From an uncultured Gammaproteobacteria bacterium (GTDB lineage: Bacteria > Pseudomonadota > Gammaproteobacteria > Pseudomonadales > Pseudohongiellaceae): a stretch of 11,915 bases of DNA. Positions within the stretch are counted from its first letter, which is position 1, and every line of letters starts with the position of its first letter. The position numbers were made by a program, and so were the translations under genes. The stretch is from positions 1 through 11,915 of the forward strand of contig CAIYIP010000106.1 of assembly GCA_903926285.1 (NCBI GenBank). The letters run 5' to 3'. Under the pieces are notes generated by a model. The model searched no databases. It was not told the DNA's origin and was given only the letters and a program-made list of their open reading frames with translations. Shown here one piece after another: positions 1-6,239 of this stretch.

Positions 1-6
1 ATTTTT

Positions 7-10
7 CGTA
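7..10 (+). promoter_or_regulatory. possible -10 element (CGTA) of an autoregulated sigma-factor promoter
   Basis: The window opens with a T-run followed by CGTA, about 65 bases before the sigma-factor ATG. RpoE-ChrR group promoters have TGATCC, then about 16 bases, then CGTA, and such sigma genes are usually autoregulated. The -35 half would lie about 15 bases outside the window, so only half of the site can be seen. A TATAAT at 43-48 is an alternative housekeeping -10, but it has no convincing -35 partner. Confidence 0.2.
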
Positions 11-75
11 CTAATCACCCAGAACCGCGGCGGGCAGGCTACTATAATCTGCTTGACGCCAAGATTGTGAGATCC

Positions 76-711
76 ATGGAAGCAGATACAGAAGTGCTGA
101 ACCCTGAACTCCCCGCCGGAGACATGGGCAGTCAATGGACCGAATGCCTGCAGCGCATAGCCGACAATCAGGATAGAGTTGCCTTCCGTGCGCTGTATGA
201 ACATTTCGCGCCGCTGATCAAGTCCTATGCCTTCAAGGTGCCAGGACTGGAGCAAACAGACGTGTTTGCGGAAGAGCTTGTGCAGGAAACCATGCTCAAG
301 GTATGGATGAAAGCGGCGAGTTTCGATGCGCGGCTGGCGAGTCCTGGCACCTGGATATTTACGATAGCGCGCAACATGCGTATCGATCTGCTGCGCAAAA
401 CCGCGCGGCATGTCGTGAACATGGTGTCCTTGCAGCCCGCTGAAGATGACAACACACTGGATATGGAAGATATCTGGTTTGAAGATGAACAGAGTGACGT
501 CTTTAATATTGTGTCGCAGGAGCGCAGCGGCAAAGTGCTACAGGAAGCGCTGGAGACGTTGCCCGAGGAACAGGCAGAAGTCCTGCGCAAGGTTTACCTT
601 GAAGACAAGTCCCATACGGAAGTTGCGGAAGAATTACAGTTGCCGCTTGGCACTGTGAAATCACGTGTAAGGCTCGCACTTAATAAATTGAAATTGCTGG
701 TGGATCGCTAA
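76..711 (+). CDS. ECF sigma factor of the RpoE-ChrR (ECF11) type
   Basis: Encodes a group 4 sigma-70 factor of about 211 residues. Region 2 (about residues 25-105) includes the AEELVQET core-binding stretch and the TWIFTIARNMRIDLLRK helix that recognises the -10 element. Region 4 (about 155-207) has the ETLPEEQAEVL start and the LPLGTVKSRVRLALNKL helix-turn-helix that reads the -35 element. No membrane segment is present. The ChrR-like anti-sigma gene begins 26 bases downstream, which places this factor in the group that responds to singlet oxygen and other photo-oxidative stress (RpoE of Rhodobacter sphaeroides). The start is uncertain: an in-frame GTG lies at 67 and another ATG at 124, where family similarity begins; none has a strong ribosome binding site, and 76 is taken as the first ATG. 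The family call is firm; the stimulus is inferred from the partner gene. Confidence 0.93.
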   Translation: MEADTEVLNPELPAGDMGSQWTECLQRIADNQDRVAFRALYEHFAPLIKSYAFKVPGLEQTDVFAEELVQETMLKVWMKAASFDARLASPGTWIFTIARNMRIDLLRKTARHVVNMVSLQPAEDDNTLDMEDIWFEDEQSDVFNIVSQERSGKVLQEALETLPEEQAEVLRKVYLEDKSHTEVAEELQLPLGTVKSRVRLALNKLKLLVDR

Positions 712-737
712 CACTTTACTCAGAGGCACAGAATGTT

Positions 738-1412
738 ATGGTGAAATACCATCCCGACACCCGGTTTCTGACCGACTACGCCGCAGGCAGCCTGCCAGAA
801 GCACAGGCGCTTTGCGTGGCATCCCACCTGCATTATTGCGCTGGTTGCCGACTCAAGATCAGAGAATTGACAGCGCTTGGAACTGAAATCTTCCTGCTCC
901 AGACACCGCTTGCTGTATCAAGCGCAGACTTCGAGCTTCTGCTGGCCCGCGTCGAAACTTTACTTCACCTTGCTCCTGTAGCAGACTCAGACCCTTCCGG
1001 TAACAAGGCGGAAAGCAAGGCACAAAGCAAACAACTAGCATCCCTGCCAAAACCCTTGCAAAAACTTGCCCGCGGCAATCTCGAGAGCCTCAAGTGGCGC
1101 AGGATTGGCAAAAGTTTTCGTTACAGCAATCTGAACATTGATCCGAAGCGCGAGACCACTCTATTCCATATCATGGCCGGATGCAGTGTGCCCCATCACC
1201 GCCATCGAGGAGACGAAATTACTGTTGTTATCAAGGGCAGTTTTTCTGACCACGACGATAAATACAATACCGGTGATTTTATTGTGCGGACTGCGGGGGA
1301 AAAGCATCGGCCGGTGGCCTCGCAGGATGGAGATTGCCTGTGTCTCTCGACGCTTGATGCGCCAATAGTAATGAGCAGCTGGTTCTACCGCGTTCTGCAG
1401 CCCCTATTATAA
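738..1412 (+). CDS. chrR: ChrR-family zinc anti-sigma factor with C-terminal cupin domain
   Basis: A 224-residue partner of the upstream sigma factor. The N-terminal anti-sigma domain shows the full zinc site of the ZAS family: H5, H30, C34 and C37 (H..HxxxCxxC). A variable linker (about 80-110) leads to a cupin domain with the second metal site of ChrR: H154 and H156, E160 (HxHxxxE) and H190. In the Rhodobacter protein the N-terminal domain holds the sigma factor inactive, and the cupin domain is needed to release it on singlet oxygen. All metal ligands are intact, so a working sensor is expected. An AGAGG at 722-726 is 11 bases before this ATG, which is rather far. The gene is almost certainly co-transcribed with the sigma gene and converges on tspO 54 bases downstream. 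Confidence 0.93.
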   Translation: MVKYHPDTRFLTDYAAGSLPEAQALCVASHLHYCAGCRLKIRELTALGTEIFLLQTPLAVSSADFELLLARVETLLHLAPVADSDPSGNKAESKAQSKQLASLPKPLQKLARGNLESLKWRRIGKSFRYSNLNIDPKRETTLFHIMAGCSVPHHRHRGDEITVVIKGSFSDHDDKYNTGDFIVRTAGEKHRPVASQDGDCLCLSTLDAPIVMSSWFYRVLQPLL

Positions 1413-1431
1413 AGTGGAGACCGCTATATTC

Positions 1432-1447
1432 GCTTTGGCGACAAAGC
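1432..1447. terminator. weak hairpin between convergent chrR and tspO
   Basis: GCTTTG (1432-1437), loop GCGA and CAAAGC (1442-1447) form a 6-bp stem in the 54-base gap between two converging genes. The position suits a bidirectional terminator, but there is no T-run on either side, so the call is weak. Confidence 0.3.
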
Positions 1448-1466
1448 CTGCGAGCTGGAATCTCCT

Positions 1467-1991
1467 TCAGGAAAGTGTTGCGGGGTTGAGCAACCAGACC
1501 GACAGGCACAACATAGTCGCAAACGTCACCCACGCCAGGTAAGGCATCAACAGGACAGCTGCAAATCTCTGCAAAGTCCAGAAGATCCTAATAGTTCCTG
1601 CAAGTAGAATCCATAACACCAGTATTTCCGCAAACGCCAATGCACCCTGATGCCACGCAAAAAACAGCCACGTCCAAAGGCTGTTTGCCGCCAATTGCAG
1701 AACGAATAACACTAGCGCAATACGCTTACGCGCAAGCTTGCCCAGACGCCAAACAAGCCATACGGAAATAGCCATCGTCACATACAACATTGTCCAGACT
1801 GGTCCGAACAACCATCCCGGGGGAGCCCAGTCGGGACGCTCAAGCTGCTCGTAAAAATCACCGGCCGCAAGCGAAGCAAGTGCGCCCGCAGCAGCAGCTA
1901 TAAACGTGAGAATAAACCAGCCTGCAAATCCCACAAGCTGATAACGGCAAGAATGCGGCGACGGGGCCTTTGCCAACATTGAACGAAACAT
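1467..1991 (-). CDS. tspO: TspO/MBR family tryptophan-rich membrane protein
   Basis: 174 residues, close to the 150-170 usual for bacterial TspO. Five hydrophobic segments are visible at about 18-44, 60-82, 91-112, 117-136 and 142-168. Family signatures are RPDWAPPGWLFGPVWTMLY (52-70), LQLAANSLWTWLFF (98-111) and PYLAWVTFAT (150-159). Bacterial TspO binds porphyrins such as protoporphyrin IX, and in Rhodobacter it modulates photopigment and stress gene expression; it may help degrade or move tetrapyrroles. The start at 1991 has GAAGG 6 bases upstream. The gene faces chrR, and a near-consensus RpoE-ChrR promoter lies about 85 bases upstream (2076-2101), which suggests control by the neighbouring sigma factor. 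The family call is firm; ligand and regulation are inferred. Confidence 0.93.
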   Translation of the reverse strand: MFRSMLAKAPSPHSCRYQLVGFAGWFILTFIAAAAGALASLAAGDFYEQLERPDWAPPGWLFGPVWTMLYVTMAISVWLVWRLGKLARKRIALVLFVLQLAANSLWTWLFFAWHQGALAFAEILVLWILLAGTIRIFWTLQRFAAVLLMPYLAWVTFATMLCLSVWLLNPATLS

Positions 1992-2075
1992 AGGGAGCCT
2001 TCAGTGCGTTACTATCCAATTCACCTGATACTGAATACGACAGATTCAACGAGGTTTTGAACCATTCGCTACTGT

Positions 2076-2101
2076 TACGCCCCTAACCTTGTGGTGGATC
2101 G
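2076..2101 (-). promoter_or_regulatory. candidate RpoE-ChrR (ECF11) promoter for tspO
   Basis: Read on the minus strand, CGATCC (2101-2096) is followed after exactly 16 bases by CGTA (2079-2076) and then AC. The published consensus for this sigma group is close to TGATCC, 15-16 bases, CGTAA. Only the first base of the -35 differs. It sits about 85 bases upstream of the tspO ATG in the correct orientation and 1.4 kb from the sigma/anti-sigma pair. Confidence 0.5.
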
Positions 2102-2202
2102 CATATTTGAGCCAATACCCACTTTGGTTGTCCTCTACCGCAAACTAGCCAGCAGCGAACTCTTGCTCCTAATGATATCTGGACAACCACTGCACCTGAA
2201 GA

Positions 2203-2309
2203 CCAGAAGCCGGGTGGGCTTTCCGGGACACGCCGTGAATACATCCCTGTAGGCTCGGACGCCCGCATCCCTGCGGCCGACGGTCCCGGAAAGCCCACCC
2301 GGCTTTTGG
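2203..2309. repeat. 107-bp intergenic palindromic element
   Basis: Outer arms 2207-2229 and 2283-2305 are perfect 23-bp inverted complements. Allowing one mismatch (2206/2306) extends them to 27 bp (2203-2229 and 2283-2309). The 53-base interior holds smaller hairpins with the same TCCC loop: TACA-TCCC-TGTA (2240-2251) and CCGCA-TCCC-TGCGG (2263-2276), plus a CACG-C-CGTG palindrome (2229-2237). The whole can fold as a cruciform with a long stem and a branched head. It resembles the dispersed palindromic intergenic repeats of gammaproteobacteria, but the family cannot be named here. It lies between the SDR gene and the tspO promoter. Confidence 0.85.
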
Positions 2310-2397
2310 CCCGCCTATCACGCATTCATTCAGCCCGGTTTTTATTGCTTCGAGGGATGTTTGCACTTCCATATACTTCCTCCAGGCCCCGATCACA

Positions 2398-2415
2398 CTC
2401 CGCGATACCGCGGAG
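2398..2415 (-). terminator. possible terminator hairpin downstream of the SDR gene
   Basis: CTCCGCG (2398-2404), loop ATAC and CGCGGAG (2409-2415) form a perfect 7-bp GC-rich stem 41 bases past the stop codon of the epimerase gene. There is no T-run after it on the minus strand, so it could be a pause or mRNA-protecting hairpin instead. Confidence 0.35.
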
Positions 2416-2455
2416 AATCAGCTTCGGGTGTCCTCCTCGTGAACCCCTGTATCGC

Positions 2456-3877
2456 TTATATCAAGTCAATGAGTGCGCTACGCAAGCCAGGAAAGCTGAA
2501 AGTAAAACCGCTGTCCTGCAGCCGGCTGGAAGTAATCTTCGGCCCCTGTAGCAGTACGGAAGCCATTTCGCCGAGCATAAAATTCAGTGGTGCTGCCGGC
2601 ATTCTCAGCACGACAGGACGGCGCATCATATGACCAATAAGCACAGCAAAATTCTTGTAATAAGGACATTCAGGTGCCACCACATTAAACGTCCCACTGA
2701 CCTCAGGTGTTTTTATTGACCAGCCGATGAGGCGCAGCACATCCTCAAGATGTACCCAGGCCACATGCTGCTTGCCCGATCCCAGAACCGAACCAAACCC
2801 AAACCGGAACGGGATCAACATCATCGGCAAGGAGCCGCCGCTGCGGCCAAACACCAACCCCAAACGCAGCACTACACGCCTGATTCCCATGACCTGAAGA
2901 TCTTCCGTCAGTTGTTCCCACTGACTGCAAAGTTCTGCAGCAAAGCCCTGGCCTTTTGGCGACTGCTCCGTCACCGCTTCGTCGGCGTGACTCCCGTAAT
3001 AACCAATCGCCGATGCCTGTATCCATATTGCAGGAGCTAGCGTTGCACGGCGCACAAAACCCATAAGGTCATTTGTTGTATTTACCCGGCTCGCGAGCAG
3101 CACCGCCTTGCGTTTTTCTGTCCATGGCAAGCCCACAACCGGTGCTCCTGCCAGATTGATGACGGCATCGAAAATCTCGCCACTATCGAGCTCCGCCGCT
3201 TTGCGCACCACTCTTGCCCTGCCGGAGAACAGCAACGCAGCAGCTACGGGATGCCTGCTGATCAATGTTAGTTGATGACCACCCCGCAGTAATTCGCGAA
3301 CAAGCGCACTGCCAATAAACCCAGTACCACCGCTGATCAGCAGACGGCTGTGTTTGCCGAGATCAAGCTGCAAGGCTGTTTCCAGACGCGGCGTATTACC
3401 CGCAGAAAGACCATCTCTGATGCCAACCAACGCGAAACCTGCGGCACTTGCGCTCAGGAACCATGACAGCCATCCATAATTGACGCGCCACAGAGTTGTC
3501 TCCTGCTGCAGCCACCCGGGCAGCATCAATGCCAACAGTAGAAAAGCAGCGCCGCCGTTAATCGCAAGCAATGTATGCGTAATACGCTCAGAAGATGGCA
3601 ATGCGCGTGTCTGGTCCTCCACCGCAAAATCCCACAACATGAGCACTACCTCAGCTGCAACAAGCCCAATAAGAACCCACACCCACAGCCCATGCCACTC
3701 GTACCAGGCGAGACCGCCAAACAACACCCCATACAGCACTGCACGAATACTGTGTATGCGCAGTTCAAGACCGGCAGTTGGACACCGCGGCAGGCCAACT
3801 TTCAACTCGTGGTGATAAACCGTATCGAACGCACCCATCAACGCCTGCGCAACCAGAAGATAAAAAAACAGTTCCAT
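2456..3877 (-). CDS. TIGR01777-type SDR epimerase with N-terminal membrane domain
   Basis: 473 residues, against about 300 for YfcH-like SDR proteins, because a membrane domain of about 165 residues comes first. That domain has four to five hydrophobic segments (about 2-19, 46-82, 103-122, 135-154) and clustered potential metal ligands: a YHHE near 21-24, E38 and H42, D83, E87, and a SERITHT stretch near 96-102. The SDR part starts near 178 with the nucleotide-binding GGTGFIG (about 183-189), followed by INLAGAPV and the SAIGYYG stretch (about 289-295) that replaces the classical YxxxK. It ends with the DUF1731-like tail. The substrate is unknown; SDR genes of this sort are common in light-stress clusters with RpoE/ChrR. 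ATG 3877 is chosen; a TTG lies one codon upstream and an AGGAG sits 9 and 6 bases before the two respectively. Confidence 0.88.
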   Translation of the reverse strand: MELFFYLLVAQALMGAFDTVYHHELKVGLPRCPTAGLELRIHSIRAVLYGVLFGGLAWYEWHGLWVWVLIGLVAAEVVLMLWDFAVEDQTRALPSSERITHTLLAINGGAAFLLLALMLPGWLQQETTLWRVNYGWLSWFLSASAAGFALVGIRDGLSAGNTPRLETALQLDLGKHSRLLISGGTGFIGSALVRELLRGGHQLTLISRHPVAAALLFSGRARVVRKAAELDSGEIFDAVINLAGAPVVGLPWTEKRKAVLLASRVNTTNDLMGFVRRATLAPAIWIQASAIGYYGSHADEAVTEQSPKGQGFAAELCSQWEQLTEDLQVMGIRRVVLRLGLVFGRSGGSLPMMLIPFRFGFGSVLGSGKQHVAWVHLEDVLRLIGWSIKTPEVSGTFNVVAPECPYYKNFAVLIGHMMRRPVVLRMPAAPLNFMLGEMASVLLQGPKITSSRLQDSGFTFSFPGLRSALIDLI

Positions 3878-4020
3878 CAAACACTACTCCTGTCGTTGTC
3901 GACTTTCAGCTTACTGGCACGAACTTTCATTTTCGACATTTCTGTATCACCAGAAATAACCAGATTTTAAAAAATGCTTTCGCGCATAACACCTGCTACA
4001 AATTCAAAAAACGTGTGATC

Positions 4021-4400
4021 TTACTGCCCAGCTTCATCATTTTTAGTAACGTAGCGCACGAAATCCGCTGCATCTGGCCGTGCTAATCTGTCAGGGTTTC
4101 GAGAAAGTTCTTCATGTCCGTGTTGCGTTTTTTGGAAACACCCGGCAGGTCTGCGTCGTCAGCAGCTTCCAGTTACATTCGGGTAAATGGCCAAGCGTTG
4201 GATTGATCTCGCGATTTTGGTGTTCTTCCATAATTTTGTCAAAAATATCCCAGACGTCGACCATCGACACAAAGTGATCGAGCGTGTCGCTGATTTCTTC
4301 CGCATCAAGCGGCTCAGGCGCGAGGTACAACAAGGCATAAAAAATATTGCTACATAACGCAACGCATCAAAAGTTGTGCTGACAAGTAAACAGGAAGCTT
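4021..4400 (-). pseudogene. decayed gene of unknown family, spread over several frames
   Basis: The 590 bases between the SDR start and the DUF465 gene hold no intact gene, but the minus strand looks like broken coding sequence. From about 4400, one frame reads TTFDALRYVAIF up to a run of six T. A second frame takes over with ALLYLAPEPLDAEEISDTLD and continues to GHLPE near 4180. A third reads EAADDADLPGV and MKNFLETLTD, then stops at 4083. A fourth segment, LARPDAADFVRYVTKND, runs to a stop at 4021. Each piece has acidic, protein-like composition and the breaks abut, as expected of one gene of about 120 codons with three or more frameshifts. The middle frame alone (4112-4333, TTG start) could be read as a 73-residue hypothetical protein. 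The family is not recognised. Confidence 0.42.
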
Positions 4401-4401
4401 G

Positions 4402-4415
4402 TTGACTTCAGTCAA
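4402..4415. promoter_or_regulatory. 14-bp dyad, possible operator upstream of the DUF465 gene
   Basis: TTGACTTCAGTCAA is symmetric except for its two central bases and lies 55 bases before the DUF465 start. TTGACT could also serve as a -35, but no good -10 follows at normal spacing. An extended -10-like TGCTAGATT is at 4435-4443, 27 bases further on. Its role is unknown. Confidence 0.25.
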
Positions 4416-4469
4416 GCCGCGTCTTTGCCGCAGATGCTAGATTAGTTCCAACACAACCGGGAGGCTACC

Positions 4470-4709
4470 ATGACTATAGAAAAACACGACCTGATCCATG
4501 AATTTCCCGAATACCGTGAAAAAATTCACGAACTCAAAACCCACAATCCCCACTTCGCGAAATTGTTTGAAAGCTACCATGAGACCGACCATTTAGTGCA
4601 CCGCATTGAAACCGGTGCTGAAAATACGTCGGATACTTTTCTCGAAAGCCAGAAAAAAACCCGTCTGCATCTTAAGGACCAGTTGTACCGGATGTTGCAA
4701 GAAGCCTGA
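4470..4709 (+). CDS. DUF465/YdcH-family small protein
   Basis: 79 residues, typical for this family of short, charged, mostly helical proteins (70-80 residues). The pattern HEFPEYREKIHELKTHNPHF, then LFESYHETDHLVHRIE, then a lysine-rich LKDQLYRML end matches YdcH-like proteins. No membrane or signal segment is seen; the whole chain is likely two long helices forming a coiled coil. A GGGAGG sits 6 bases before the ATG, the best ribosome binding site in the window. The gene stands alone on the plus strand with a hairpin behind it. The molecular role of the family is not established; YdcH-type genes are often reported as stress- or stationary-phase linked, but nothing here shows this directly. 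Confidence 0.88.
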   Translation: MTIEKHDLIHEFPEYREKIHELKTHNPHFAKLFESYHETDHLVHRIETGAENTSDTFLESQKKTRLHLKDQLYRMLQEA

Positions 4710-4720
4710 AGCTGCTAATT

Positions 4721-4752
4721 AGTAGAGCTGTCATGATTGACAGCTCGCTACT
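4721..4752. terminator. hairpin between DUF465 gene and photolyase gene
   Basis: GAGCTGTCA (4725-4733), loop TGAT and TGACAGCTC (4738-4746) form a perfect 9-bp stem. With a 2-base bulge the stem extends through AGTAG/CTACT to 4721-4752. It begins 11 bases after the DUF465 stop and serves two converging genes, so it may work in both directions, although neither side has a strong T-run. Confidence 0.5.
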
Positions 4753-4829
4753 TCTGGCTTGTCTACCCAAGAATCCAAGAGTTAATCTGATACCCCTAAG
4801 CAGCGAGGCGTTGGAGATTATTGAGAGGT

Positions 4830-6239
4830 TCACTGGAATAACTCTGCTTGTTTTTTAAATGCGCTTAGCGCTCTTTCCCTGCCAAAGCCCAGCTCAATCA
4901 TTGGCGCGGGATAAGACGATGGGCGCTCAGGTCCTGGCTCGTGGATAGCCTTGTTATTGAGAGCTGCAAGCTCTGGCAGATACTGGCGTATGAAGATGCC
5001 ATCAGGGTCAAACCGACGTGACTGGGTTACGGGATTGAATATTCTGAAATAAGGCACTGCATCGGTACCTGTCGATGCACTCCATTGCCAGCCGCCATTG
5101 TTCGCAGCAAAGTCGCCATCGATTAGATGTTGCATAAACCAGCTTTCGCCCCAGCGCCAGTCAATCAGCAAGTGCTTGGTCAGGAACATTGCCGTCAACA
5201 TACGCAGCCGATTGTGCATCCATCCGGTTTGCAGCAGTTGCCGCATCGCGGCATCAACGATGGGTATGCCAGTCTGGCCATTACTCCAGCGCGCAAATTC
5301 TTCCTTGTTGTGTTGCCAGGGCACGTGGCCGACATCACCACGCCAGGGTTTGTGTTGCGATACGTGGGGATAGTGCCACATGATGTGTTTGTAAAAATCA
5401 CGCCAAAGTAATTCATTACGCCAGATTTCGCTGCCCTTCCCTTCACCAAAACTTTGCGCAGCCCGCCAGCATTCCCGGATCGATAACACGCCAGCAGCAA
5501 GTGCGTGCGACAAGCCGCTTGTGCCATCGATAGACGGAATATTACGCGCTTCGTCATAGTGGGTTATCGTATCTGCGCAAAAAGTCATCAACTTTTGCCG
5601 GGCATGCACTTCACCAGCAACCCACAATTTTTCCCCCACTGGATCGATTGCAGGCCAGCTGAGTTCCTGCAGCTGACGCTGCTCGTGCAGGCGCTTCATC
5701 GGCACGCTTGTCTGTCGCTTGATAACGAGAGCTTCGCGTCGTGCCAGTGGTTCCAGCAGTTCGCGCATGTGACGCCCAAAAGGCGTAAAGACCTTGTAGG
5801 GCTGGCCACTTTTATTCAAGGCACGTTCCGGTGGCATCAACACCGCATCGTCATGCAACTGCATGTAAATGCCGAGCTTGCTGCAAAGTGCTGCTACAGC
5901 CGCATCACGTTTGTGTTCATTAAGCGCGTATTCGCGATTGCAGTGCAGAGCATTGACCTGCCACTCTGCAAGCACTCTTTCCAGCAAAGCAGGAATTTCT
6001 TTGTAGGTGGCCACTTCGAAATAGTGCAGTGGTATGCCTACCTGCTGAAGGGCTGCTTCCAGCTTTTGGAGGTTGCGGCGCCAGTAATCCTGTTTGATAG
6101 AGGCATCGTCATGCGCCTGCCATTGCCGGGGTGTAGCGATATAAATTGCTGCAACGCTGCCCCCGGCCTGCGCTGAGGCGAGAGCCTGATTGTCATGAAT
6201 GCGAAGATCCGTACGAAACCAGTGCAGAGCTAACGTCAC
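4830..6239 (-). CDS. phrB: deoxyribodipyrimidine photolyase (class I CPD photolyase)
   Basis: 469 residues, almost the same length as E. coli Phr (472). It splits UV-induced cyclobutane pyrimidine dimers with blue light, using FAD and an antenna pigment. The N-terminal antenna domain starts with LALHWFRTDLRIHDN. The FAD-binding domain shows WRNELLWRDFYKHIMWH (273-289), GIPIVDAAMRQLLQTGWMHNR (about 324-344) and the highly conserved block of about 374-404 ending YFRIFNP. N380 corresponds to the residue that contacts FAD N5, and W384, W361 and W308 match the electron-transfer tryptophan triad (E. coli W382, W359, W306). The GTG start overlaps the stop of the upstream DUF523-DUF1722 gene by 4 bases (GTGA), so translation is probably coupled. 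Photolyase is a typical member of RpoE-ChrR regulons. Confidence 0.97.
   Translation of the reverse strand: MTLALHWFRTDLRIHDNQALASAQAGGSVAAIYIATPRQWQAHDDASIKQDYWRRNLQKLEAALQQVGIPLHYFEVATYKEIPALLERVLAEWQVNALHCNREYALNEHKRDAAVAALCSKLGIYMQLHDDAVLMPPERALNKSGQPYKVFTPFGRHMRELLEPLARREALVIKRQTSVPMKRLHEQRQLQELSWPAIDPVGEKLWVAGEVHARQKLMTFCADTITHYDEARNIPSIDGTSGLSHALAAGVLSIRECWRAAQSFGEGKGSEIWRNELLWRDFYKHIMWHYPHVSQHKPWRGDVGHVPWQHNKEEFARWSNGQTGIPIVDAAMRQLLQTGWMHNRLRMLTAMFLTKHLLIDWRWGESWFMQHLIDGDFAANNGGWQWSASTGTDAVPYFRIFNPVTQSRRFDPDGIFIRQYLPELAALNNKAIHEPGPERPSSYPAPMIELGFGRERALSAFKKQAELFQ

Noticed and set aside
43..48. TATAAT before the sigma gene as a housekeeping -10
   Set aside because: No -35 hexamer or extended -10 at a suitable distance; kept only as an alternative in the sigma promoter entry.
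2125..2189. 9-bp inverted pair TGGTTGTCC / GGACAACCA 47 bases apart
   Set aside because: Short arms with a long loop in a non-coding stretch; likely chance.
3575..3970. Plus-strand open frame of 131 codons opposite the SDR N-terminal domain
   Set aside because: Antisense to a gene with clear membrane segments; no ribosome binding site and a composition unlike a real protein.
3974..3987. ATGC / GCAT hairpin followed by a T-run on the minus strand
   Set aside because: The stem is only 4 bp, too weak to call a terminator despite the T-run.
4493..4519. TGATCC, 17 bases, CGTG inside the DUF465 gene, resembling an ECF promoter
   Set aside because: It lies within coding sequence with no plus-strand gene to serve downstream, and the codons are explained by the DUF465 protein.
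5505..6176. Plus-strand open frame of 223 codons inside phrB
   Set aside because: Antisense shadow of a well-conserved photolyase; the translation has no domain-like features.
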